Source of the DNA: Rhea pennata
Lineage: Eukaryota; Chordata; Aves; Rheiformes; Rheidae
Reading direction: 5' to 3'
Length of the DNA: 64,000 nt
Assembly (NCBI RefSeq): GCF_028389875.1
Contig: NC_084682.1
Coordinates: 6,210,001 to 6,274,000 of the forward strand
Translations under genes and position numbers: made by a program
Notes under the pieces: generated by a model
Told to the model about the DNA's origin: nothing
Databases searched by the model: none
What the model saw: only the letters and a program-made list of their open reading frames with translations
Shown here: one piece after another, positions 44,852 through 56,036 of the stretch
How the letters are laid out: each line of letters begins with the position of its first letter
Position numbering within the stretch: the stretch's first letter is position 1

Positions 44852-44867
44852 AATAAAATCTAATAAA
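44852..44867 (+). terminator. Two adjacent AATAAA hexamers just upstream of the INPP5K island
   Basis: AATAAA occurs at 44852-44857 and again at 44862-44867. They could end an extended upstream transcript before the next promoter, but there is no transcript evidence. Confidence 0.3.
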
Positions 44868-44899
44868 ATACTAGACCGAGCTTTTTGCTTCTGCCTCCT

Positions 44900-45690
44900 T
44901 TGTTTCAGGTGCAGCAGTGTGGGGCCTGCGGTGCAGAAGAGGTGGTGGGGGGGACTCTGGGTTTTGCAAAGGTGTGGTGCAGAGGGGGGGAAAGGGTCCC
45001 GGGGGCTGCAAAGGTGATGCAAGGCGGTGCGGAAAGGGTCTCGGGGGGGGGGGGGGAGGGGGCGGCGGCGCTGCCCGCGGTCCTCCCGCGCGCTTGGCGG
45101 CGCCGCCGCGCCGCGCCGCGCCCCGCCCCGGCGTCACGTGGCCGCCGCGCGGCCCAATGAGCGCGGAGCGCCGCGCGCGCCGCCGCTGAGGGGAGTGAGG
45201 AGGCAACGCCGGGCGGGGCGCTGAGGCGAGGCCGCGCCGGGGCCGGGGGCTCCGCGCCCCGCTCGCTGCGCTCCCCGGCCGTGGCGGCGGGCCCGGGCCC
45301 GAGCGGCGGGATGGAGCCGGCGCGGCGCAGCGGCGCCAGGGAGCTGAGGTGAGCGGCGGCCGAAGCCGGCGGGTCTGCGCGCGGCTTTTCGCCGAGAGGC
45401 GGCGGAGGAGCGGTGGCGGCTTTACGTAACGGCTGGGAATTAGCGAAACCGGCGGGTTCGCTCATTAGCGGGGAGTTACGCTAATCGGCGGTGTTACTCA
45501 GTCACATGAAACGGAGGAGAAAAGCTGCTTTTCCGCTTTGAGAGCGTTGGCACCGCAGTCGCCGCGGGGAGGCTTACTGCGTGCGCCGGGGCCCTGGGGG
45601 TTTTCGGGGACCCATTTCCCCACGCTTAGCGCGGGCGAGGGCAGCTGCCCGCGGCCTCAGCGTGTGCAGGGGCTCGGCTTCCCCGCGTGT
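44900..45690 (+). promoter_or_regulatory. INPP5K: CpG-island promoter of INPP5K
   Basis: A dense CpG block encloses the first coding exon. It contains a palindromic E-box in GTCACGTGGC (45133-45142), a CCAAT box at 45154-45158, GC boxes near 45115-45130 and a 14-base G run (45043-45056). No TATA box is seen. The E-box and CCAAT lie about 155-180 bp before the ATG at 45311. Confidence 0.85.
45311..45348 (+). CDS. INPP5K: INPP5K coding exon 1a (CpG-island start)
   Basis: It encodes [12 protein letters not shown] plus two bases of Arg13. The start context is GCGGGATGG (G at -3 and +4) and the donor is AG|GTGAGC, phase 2. It joins in frame directly to 47914, giving a basic N terminus like the human one. 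Confidence 0.8.
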
Positions 45691-48600
45691 AGCGGGGAGG
45701 GAAGAATTTGAACACGTCTTTGCCTTCTACTCTTACAAAAAGAAAATTTTTTTTCTACACTGTTTCTTCCGTGCTGGTATATCGTGGTGTTACGTGTTGC
45801 AGGATAGCTTTGATTTGAGGAGGCCTCTGCATACAGAGCATGCAAACAGTTCTCCATAACGAGAAAAATAGGGAATAAACTCACGTTTACTTAGAGATGC
45901 CGTAATGGTTGTAACATTGTGTTAAGATGATTCTATGATCCCCCCTAATTCTCTGCTATTGAATAATTATGGGAACTAGTGACACTAAATGCTATCTTTA
46001 AAAGCTTGTTTTAATTTAGGAGCTTATATGTAGAAAGCACACTTAAGACTGCTCTAGCAATGTGGAAGGTTTCTGCTGTTTGGGGAGGATTCACATATGT
46101 TGTAAGACACCATGGCAACGAGTATGGAAAGGGAGGGTAGCTTGACCAGCCATAGATCTTTTGGTAAGGGGTCTGTTTGTAGCATCAAATGAGAGTAGTA
46201 TTGCTGTAGGCTTCTTTCCTTGCTGTAGTTAGTATTTGTATGGCCTTGTAAGCTGCTAGAGAGCATCAGTAGGCCTTTGGGATTGTGTAATACCGTAGGA
46301 TATTATCTGCCTTACAGGTACATATACATCCCTAACTGTTAATTCTTTGCTGCTGACATAGATAATAACGATTCAGTTTCATTGCAGGTTATGGATGCTC
46401 TTGAAATTTTTACAAGTATTTTTCTTTTGGTGCAAGTTCTAGCACTGTAGTCTTTCCTGTATTCTTATGAGTAGTGTAGTTATTGGGAGAATGTAGTTTC
46501 TATGAGTAATGACTGATAACTTCAATATTATTTGACTTTTACCCTCCCCAGTAATTGTCTTCAAAAATTACTAATTGGAGAGAATTCCCAAGTCATACAT
46601 CTTTTTGATGGTAGAATGAGATCTGCAGCCTACATCCTTTTTTCCTTTAGATATTTATTTTAGGATCAGTTTACTGTTCTATAGCTTTTGGCTAACTTCA
46701 GTGTGGTGTTATAAAAGATAAACTATTGGTGAGAGAAATTGTGGATCACTGAACTTGTTTGGGATACAAGGTCACTTTCCAGTTCTTTTATGTACTTTTT
46801 GTTTCACTTTGAGCAGACCCTTGACTGTAAAGGGGGATAAAGGTACTGCCTTACATAATGGGCACATTGTAGGGGTTAATTAATTATCCATATAGTAATG
46901 CTTATAGGGCCTTTACAGAAGAGGTGTAAAGTGAATCCCTTTTAGAAGCTATGATATAGAAAATACTGTCTTAAAATAAAACAGTAGATAGGTTCTGTGG
47001 CAAGGATGTGTTTCTGGAAGCACTGGAGAGGAGCAGTAGGTTTGTTTGGTTTTGGCCAGAACTGAGTGTTTGTGTGCTTGAAAGCTGGAGATTATATTTC
47101 TGCTAACCTACGGATGGAAGCACATGATTGATTCAAATCAACAATAAATTCTTTTAACTCTTAAGCTTATAGAATTAACCACATTAAATCTATTGGGAAA
47201 AAATGATTCAGTGTGTGCAGCTTTTGTAACAAGCTATTGAGTGTGGTGGTAGTGCTACAGTTTTTTTCAGCACTGCTACATCTGCATTTGTCCTTTTGGG
47301 TTAGAAGCAATGCTGAATCTCATATGAGTGAAAACTTGATCCTCAAGACCCTCAGGCATTTCATTGTTTGTTTTATATTTGGGATTTTAATGTGTCAGTC
47401 CTTTGGAATATAGTTCTTTTCTTCTGAGCAAATGGCATCCTTCAGTAGTGAAGATGCGTTTCAAGATTCATCAGCCCTCTCCCTACATGATTTAGAAAGC
47501 CTGCACAACTTCCGCAGCCGTTCTGCAAGTTTCAGCAGCACGGGGTCCAGTGGCCGCTTGCACCTCCGTCAGCGAGTAGCCCAGCTTATGGCTTGTGTAG
47601 AGGATATCAGCTCAGATGATGAAATTCATGAAGAAGTATCTCGAACTCTAGATGAAGCTTTCCTTATCTGGGGCAAAAAGCTGAAGGACAAGTGGCAAGA
47701 ATTCAGGTTTTGTTCCCTCGATAGTTGATTGTTATTTTTTATGCTAATAAATAGACTTTTAATTGACAAATAATGACAGTAATGACAGAAAATCTTTGTT
47801 TTCTGTAGACAGAAATTCAGTTAGGGAAGTTAGATACTCTTTGGGGTACTTGTTCACATTTAAATTCTAGCACTGGTTTTGTGTGACTTTTTGTTTTTCT
47901 TCTTTGTTTGTAGACTGCACGTAGTTACCTGGAACGTGGGCACAGCTTCTCCACCTCCTGATGTCACGGGTTTACTTCAGCTCAATTCACTGGGCCCAGC
48001 TATGGATATGTATGTTATTGGGTAAGTATAGGCTAAAGAACCTGCTCTGTGAGTTTATTGTAAAGCCTGTGTTTCAACAGCTTACTGTCAGCTTGGGGAG
48101 AACTGTGCAATGTGAATCATCTCCCAGGAGGTAGTTCAATACTGTCACTAGCAGAAGATGACTAGAGTTAATGACAAAGAACAGAGATGATTTATAGCAA
48201 GAGACTCTTCTCTCCTTTTTGATGTTGTTTCATATGACAAAACATCCTTTCTAAGCACACAGAATTAAAAATTATTTTGGCAACTGTGGTCTGTGTGGGC
48301 AGATAGAAGATGTAATCATTTTGATGGGAAAGTTGTCTGAAAATCAGTGTGTTTTAAAGAAATTTGTGCAAACTGATTAGGAAGAATCTGTGTGCTTTTG
48401 GGTTGCATCACCTTTTAGTGAAACTGTCACTTTTTCCAAACTTGGTTTCATATATTAAGATGTATTCTTTGTCATAATTTGTCTGGAGTTTAGCATTGTC
48501 TTGAGCTCTGGGTGTATATAGGCTCATTTAACTTAGCTTTTCTCAGTGTTAGACATGTGGATGAGTTAAACTGCTTGTAACTGAGAAACTGAACAGCAGT

Positions 48601-51600
48601 AAGAAATTTCTCACTTATGTGCATAAAGGTCTATTGGGATGTTGTGGTTTGTGTTCTGATAAGGTTATATGAATTCTGTTAAAACCTGATGATCCAGTGT
48701 GAGTAATTTTCTTGTGCTCAGCTTACAGGAGGTGAACTCAAGGATCACGAATTTTCTCTCTGACTTGGCATTTGATGATCCTTGGAGCATTTTTTTCATG
48801 ACTGTATTGTCACCGTTAGGATACATCAAGGTAACTGTTTACATTTCTGAATCTCACAACAGTGAAGGAAAATGTCTTCCCTAGCTCCATTCAGACATTT
48901 TTTTTCCCTCAGACTGATCTCCCTACATAAAAGACAGGCATTGATGGCGTTTTTTTCAGGTATCAATCATTTCCAAAGGTGCATGCATATTAGAAGTGGT
49001 TCTCTGTCAGACTGGTGTTCTCTTGATTTGTTGGTAAAGGTGTTTTTGGTTTTTCTATTAATAGTAGTGTCCTTGATTTTACCAGTAAGAACTGGACACA
49101 GAATTCTATTTCTTGTTTGAAATAGCTGGGTAGTTTTGATGCTTTTGCAGATTGGATGATGAACAGTGAGGAGATGTTTGTTCAGATAAAGTGGCAGTGG
49201 CCAACACAAGTGGTGCAGTACCATGTGATGAATGCAAAAATACTCCTGTTTTAACAAGAATACATTCTCAAGGAACAGAGTTTACTTAACAAGATTACTT
49301 AAAATGAAATGTGATGTAAACTTGCACTCTAACAGCGTATTTCTTGTGGCCACAATGTCTCTATCTTTCTCTTGTTTGTAGTTTTTTTTTTTGTTTTGTT
49401 TTGTTTTGTTTTTTTTGCTCAGTGCAATATTTGGGAACTGTAATGTGATGCTTCTAATGCTTCTAATGTAGTCTGCTTAAGTACCTGCTTTCTCTATAAG
49501 TATCCCAAGCAATGGCAGTGATTTTCATTAACATTGGTAAGGTTTCTTCTTCTTCTTTAATTTTTTAAAAATTTGTTTACAGGCGAAAGTAAATTGCTTA
49601 AATATAGAACAGGGGTATAGCAGGTGCATAGACTTTTGAGGACTATTAAGGGCCTACAACATGGTAAGGAAAGTTTAAACAACAAGATTTTTGGTATTAC
49701 ATGGGACACAAGATCATTGAAAATAATAAATATTTCAGTAATTAAACAGTAAATGTAGTTGGAGATGCTGAATTTCTCAAATATTAAAAGCAATTCTATT
49801 GTTGTAGTAGCTTTCTAAATCATTCTTATTTCAGGGTGATTTTGATGAAATCTTCTGTGTGATAATAAGACCCATAGTTATGCCATTCTTTTAACTGTAA
49901 TTAAACAAATTGTAATTAAATAAAATAAAGGACCCATTGGAAATCTAAAAAATGAAAGAAAATGTAGTTCATCTTAGTGTAAGTCCTTGCTGATAAATAT
50001 TTAAAATATGGCCACAGGATGACATTCAGGCTCTGTATACAGTTCAAATGAATTCCCTCTGGTATGCATGACTGAATTCCTAATTTATAAATACCAAGCT
50101 TAGAATGTACTGATGAATGGATGCTGCCACCTAATGGTTTTCAGCAGGATTTAATTAGCTCTAATAAGAGGAGAACTAGGTCATTGACATACCTTACCTT
50201 ATTGGCAGGCCAGGTCAAAATCAAAATGGGCATCTAAGAGAGCCAGCTTTCGAGATGAATCCTAACATAGGCTTGTTTAGACAGAGGAACAGTTACCTGT
50301 TTTATGCTAACCTTGGACAAGGTTACACCCTCTTGGGTGTAGAGGGGTAGTAGTCCTCCTTGGGATGTTCTGTCATTTCACTAATAGGGTCTGTTCTTAG
50401 AGCATTTGGTTATTGGGGTCAGTCAGTTTTTTTCTTTCACCATAGGCAGAGTCATGCCTTTTCTCCGAAGGGTCTTTGCTTGTTTTGGCACTACATTTTG
50501 GTGGGACTAGTATAAGTTCCAGTAAAGAAGGGATCTGTGTTTTGATGTTCAGGGGCTGCAGATGAAAGTTTTATAGCGTGGAAGTAACTTGTGCCTTTTA
50601 GACATTTTTACTGGTTTTCAGAACAGTCAGTTATGTGCTGAATGATGTTTCAGTGGAAAAGCTTTCCTGTTGGAGGACTTGGCAGTTGTGCGCTATTAAG
50701 ATTATGGGTGAAAAATCAAGGATTTGTCTCTATGAATAGGACACTTAGATGGAAACAATGGGTTCGCGAGGCAGAAAAAATGGTCTTAAAAGACCTACTG
50801 TATGAACAAATACTCATGTTGAGGTCAACTTCAGATTTGTAATGTAATACAGTAATGTAGATTAGTTGAGAGATTTATCAGAAATTGTTCACAAGTAAGT
50901 CTATCATGAGAACTTATGCTTTATGGCACTGAAATGTGTCTGCATGTATTGTATCATAGTATTGATGTCAGGTTTGCCAAGGGAGTTGCATGACTTTAGT
51001 ATGACGTTCTTGACTTAAAAGCTCCTGTGGAGTAGATCCAAGGAATTCCAGATACATCCCTGGAAGTGACCCTGTCCTCTTCTGTTCCAGCTCTCCTCCG
51101 TTCGCATGCAAGGGTTGCTACTTCTGATCTTTGTGAAGCATATCCACCTGCCGTTCATACAGGACATTCATACCCAGTATACACGCACAGGCCTCTATGG
51201 ATACTGGGTAAGGAACTACCTGAGACTTGATTGCTTTGGTTACTTAATGCTTATGTTGGTGTACACCACTAAATGGTTTGGTGGTGGGATGGAATGTATG
51301 GCTTAGTTAACAATGAATAGGCTGACGAGCCATATGAGTCTTACTTAGTTGAACCTTGTGTGCAAGTGCAGTACAGACCATAATATTTCACCAATTCATT
51401 ACCTGAAATAAACTGTTACTTTCTTGCTGCTTATTTAGATTTAAATGAACAGAATTGTTTCCTAAATAGCAAGATTAAAAATTTTATAGGTGATGTTAAT
51501 AGTTGCATTTGCAAGTGTTGATCATAGTTTCAGAGAATATTGTTAACCTTCCGTACCAGGGGAACAAAGGAGGAGTTACCATTCGCATGTCCCTCTATGG

Positions 51601-54600
51601 TCATACAGTTTGTTTCATAAACTGCCATTTGCCAGCTCACATGGAGAACACAGAGCAGCGATTGGATGACTTTGAGAAAATTCTGGAAATGCAGTTTGAA
51701 GAAGAGAATATTCCAAGTACCCTGGATCATGAGTGAGTTGTTCTGACCCTGTTCTATCTCTATTGTTTTTATCTGTTATTCTCTCTAAATTTGTGACTTC
51801 TGCACTTTTATGTGTGTGTTCAATGTGATCCCTGAATGTTGGCGGACCAGGCTAGAAACAATAACCTGAAAGATTGAGGTCTGTTTTGCAGGACTGATCT
51901 CTTTCCATCTCAAATTATACTTAATTTGTTAGTGCGTAAATTGCAGATGTAGTGGAAACATGAAGAGCATTAGAAGCTAAATCTCATTCATATCAAAAAT
52001 CTTTCAGCTTACAGGAGATGTTTTTTTTTCCTCCCTGTTTTTGTGTGAAGATCAGTGTTATCTTTTGACCCATTTTTATTCCTATTGAAATTTTAGCGTC
52101 TGGCTGAGATGGCTGGGCTTCTTGGTCTTTAAATAACTTAATTCATATAGCTATAAAAATTATGAATTACACCTATCTCAGATGCCTAACTTAAAAAACT
52201 ATGATACCTCATTTGGGATCACTAGTTGAGCTCTTGTTCTTTAGTTGTGCAGGAGTTATATATATGTTCTGTTACTGCATTTGAGAATTCCCTACATCAT
52301 GCTGGAGTCTAACAGTGATAATATAAATATTTTAAAAAGAGTTAAGATAAAAACTTTAAAGTTTGAATTAAAAAAATATATATATGAATAAAACTGTCAG
52401 GCCAAAGGGTTCCAGAGAAATGTAATGTAAACGTGTAATATTACTTTCATTGTTAATGGGCTCACTAAAATTGGGTAAATGTATATGAAACGTGAATTTA
52501 AAAATAATATATTTTCCGATCTTAGTATAGGTTTTTGATATCTCAGTTTAATCATTTTCATTTTCTTGGTAATGCCCAAGCCAAATGTGCCAAATCATAT
52601 ATAGTCATCCTAAAAGAAAAAATTATAAACAGCATTGAAATAAGTTTTCCTTCCAAAAGATCAAGTTTGGGGCATATACGCCTGAACAGTACTTCAAAAG
52701 TATGGCAGTTAAAAGATAAATTCCTTTTCTTTGGAAAGACAGCTCTCCTATTGGCTAAAACATTGCTGATACTGTGCTCCAGTGCTTCCTAATAAGAACC
52801 TCCATTTCTGAGGATTACAGAACGTGCAGTATGTATCCCTGCTTTCTCAAAGCACTAAATCAATACTCTGAACTAGTTGATTAACATATCCAACTGGTGT
52901 ATAGGTGATGAATCTTTTGAATTATTTTACTGACTGTTACTGGGACTACTGTTTAATACTAAATCTTTCCCTAATAGAGATATAAATCATTAGGAGACTT
53001 GGGATGAGATAATACCCAGTAATGTACATGTGGCAAAAGTGCAAGAGAGTCCACTTACTATTTCAGTTCCTTTAAAAATTTTTGTTCAGTAGGTTATTCA
53101 TCCATAAGCTTATCTATAACTATTAAATATTTTTATTTGTGCTGTTTAGATTAGGTAATATAAGTGATCAGAGCATCTAATCACTGTAATGGCCTTATAT
53201 TCTGTTGAATTCTTCTAATTCTTCACTTATGTTTATATATTCTTATATAGCCTTTTTTTTTTTCTTTCCTCTCTCTCCTCTTAAGCATTCTCTTCTGGTT
53301 TGGAGATCTAAACTTCCGGATAGCGGATTATGGTATACATTTTGTCCGAGAATCGATAAATAACAGACGTTACAATCTACTGTGGGAAAAAGACCAAGTA
53401 TGTTGTCTTTTAATGCATACAAACACAACACGTTAGTTAGCATTATCGCTTGTATTTTTCATTTCTATTTAAGAAATACAAATTCAGAGTAGTTTCAAGC
53501 TGGAGCTGATCTAGCTGTATGCTCTTTCACTTCTCAGTCGTGAGCAATACCATAAGTAATTGCCAACCTGTTCTGTTGTTTTTTTTAGTTTCATACTCAT
53601 TTCAAATGCTCATGTATGACTGAAGTTTTCAGTGAACTTCATGGCTTATGAATGTTTTCATGCCTTGATATTTTTATCTCCTTTTCCTTCATCTAATAAT
53701 TATTTTTTAAAAGAGAAGTTGATTCTGGAATTTGTTTTGAGTAGAACTGCTACAAAACTTCTAAACAGGTCGTGTCAGCTATTTGGCAGTAGCAAAGGGA
53801 CCTTCTGAAATTTTTTTGATATGTTGTACTTACTGAGATGTTGAATTCTATTTGGAATATGCCCTCTCACCTCCTTTCCCTGTTATCCTTTAAGCTTTGA
53901 TTTTTATATGCTACTGCTACTTGTAAAAGCTGTTTTATGTATTTATTTATGTGCGTGCATATATATAAAATAATGTATTTCTGCAGTTAAATATGGCAAA
54001 GAAGAAGGAAGCGTTTCTTCAGGAATTCATAGAGGGTCCTCTGCAGTTCAAACCCACCTACAAGTTTGACCTTTACTCAGATGTATATGATACAAGGTAA
54101 AAGCACAGTAAGAAGTGTTAAGCTGTGGAAAATTAGAGTGAATCTGGTGCTTGAGTAAATAGTAAATACCACTTCGTAAAGCAAACCTAAATTTCACATA
54201 ATTTACAAGTTAACCGAAGCTGCTGAACTCTTATTCAGTGCTCAGATCTGAATAAATGAATGCTTTAGGGGTCTGCTAAATAAATAGCCTGGGTCTGCTG
54301 ATTGTGTGAGGGAAGTGGGAATGGTTGAATCACCACAGCTGCTACTTATTTATTTATTTATTTATTTAGGAGGACTAGACTAACAGAATATGCTAGCACT
54401 TGTTTAAACACAGTAGTTCGTTTTTTCCAAAGCTTTTCTAAAATATCTGAGTTATGTTTTTCTCTGACTGTAAAGTTATTGTTAAGTATTAATCGTGTTT
54501 CAATGGAAGAATAAGCTCTTGGACAAGCAGGGATTTTGCACTGATCTTTTTCTTTATTTCCAGAGAGCAGAAGTCCCTGTTTTGGTTTAAGTAAGAAGAG

Positions 54601-55997
54601 AACTTTCTGGATTTCATAGATTTGTAAATATTTCAGAATCAAAACATTGCTCCTTCTGAGCTTTGGGTTTGATTTTTGTGAAATATTTGAAAATCAGATA
54701 ACAGCTGATTTTCTTCAGGGATTTTCTGAACTTGTCTGAAAGCTGCAGTGTTATCTACTCTGCTGTTGCACTAAATTTACTCATTTGTATCCAAAGACCT
54801 TTTTGCTGTCTGAGTGAACTCATATAAATGGACCAGCAGTAAATCCAGTTGACAAGTAAACAAATAAAAAGTATACTTATGCATGCTGTATGCATTCTAC
54901 TATTAAAGCTAGCAGGGATGTTTTGGTTGGTTGGAGGGGTGATAAACAGACTTCAGGGCACTTGGGTCTTCTAAGTATCCTTGCAAAGTTTGCTTTATAT
55001 GAAGCAGACAGTGATTTGTTATCTTTGATACTTTTTTCAATGTGACTTTGAGGTTTTTCTTTCCCATCTTGTACGCCATTTTCTCTGAAGTAGCAAGTGT
55101 ATTAACTTTTCTTTTGGTATTTTCTTGCACAGCAGAGCAGACATATGGCAGCTCATAAAGATATCTGTCGGTTTATATAATTATTGAAGTAAGTGGGATA
55201 TGACCCCTTAGTCATGTAAAATCTTTCCACCTTATTATAGGTGAGTCAGACTGATATATTGGAAGTTTTTTTTTTAAAAAAAGGCATGTTGAGCATTAAA
55301 CTAAATGGCATTTCCAGTTTATGATGATTTTGATATTCAAAGTTATTAAACTGACAGTTTTCCTTACACATCGTGCTCATTAACTTTTATAATTCAATCC
55401 AGTCCATTCTAATTCCTCTTCCATAGGGTATGATCTTTTCTCCATTTCAATTTGAAGTGATACAGCCATACAGAGGGTTGCTGTTAAGTTTTCCTTCCAC
55501 TGCAGAGAGAACCATGAGAAGCTCATTTCTTCTGTTGTTATTGATATGGTATAAAAGGAAACTCTGAATTATGATTGAGGTTTGTTGTATAGCACAGTTG
55601 CAGGCTATAGGCACACTTTTCTTCATTATGGCATTTAAAGCAATAGTTTCTAGACTTGAAATACAGGCTAGTACAGATCAGAGGAACTTTAAATAAAGCA
55701 TTACTGTGTCATCTGTGACTAGTATAAGCTATGTAAGTTTGCCCAAGTTAGTAATTAAAAGTAACTTGTTCTAAAAGAGTTTGAATAAGGAAATAAATGT
55801 CATTCAGACTCTCTCTACATCCTCCTTAAAGTTTTGTCCTTTTCCTGAGAATGACTATGCGTTTGAAGTTTGGGGCAGTTACTATAGTATCTCAGTGTCC
55901 TTGCATGTTTTTGTAGTGCGTTTTAGGAGAAAGTATCATGTCCTGTACAAAACTTGACTAACCCATGGGAATGCCTCGTCTTCCCTTCATTTTACTC

Positions 55998-56036
<39 letters not shown>

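Larger units (their letters stand above)
48022..53285 (+). other. INPP5K: INPP5K introns 2-5 (48022-48721, 48831-51090, 51208-51559, 51733-53285)
   Basis: Noncoding, AT-rich intervals between exons 2 and 6. A TTTTG repeat lies at about 49389-49418 and a short AT dinucleotide run near 52374-52384. No gene or clear transposon was seen. Confidence 0.88.

Noticed and set aside
44905-45465. Minus-strand 186-codon open frame and its plus-strand companions in the INPP5K island
   Set aside because: Composition-driven frames with no domain, overlapping the true exon 1a on the plus strand.
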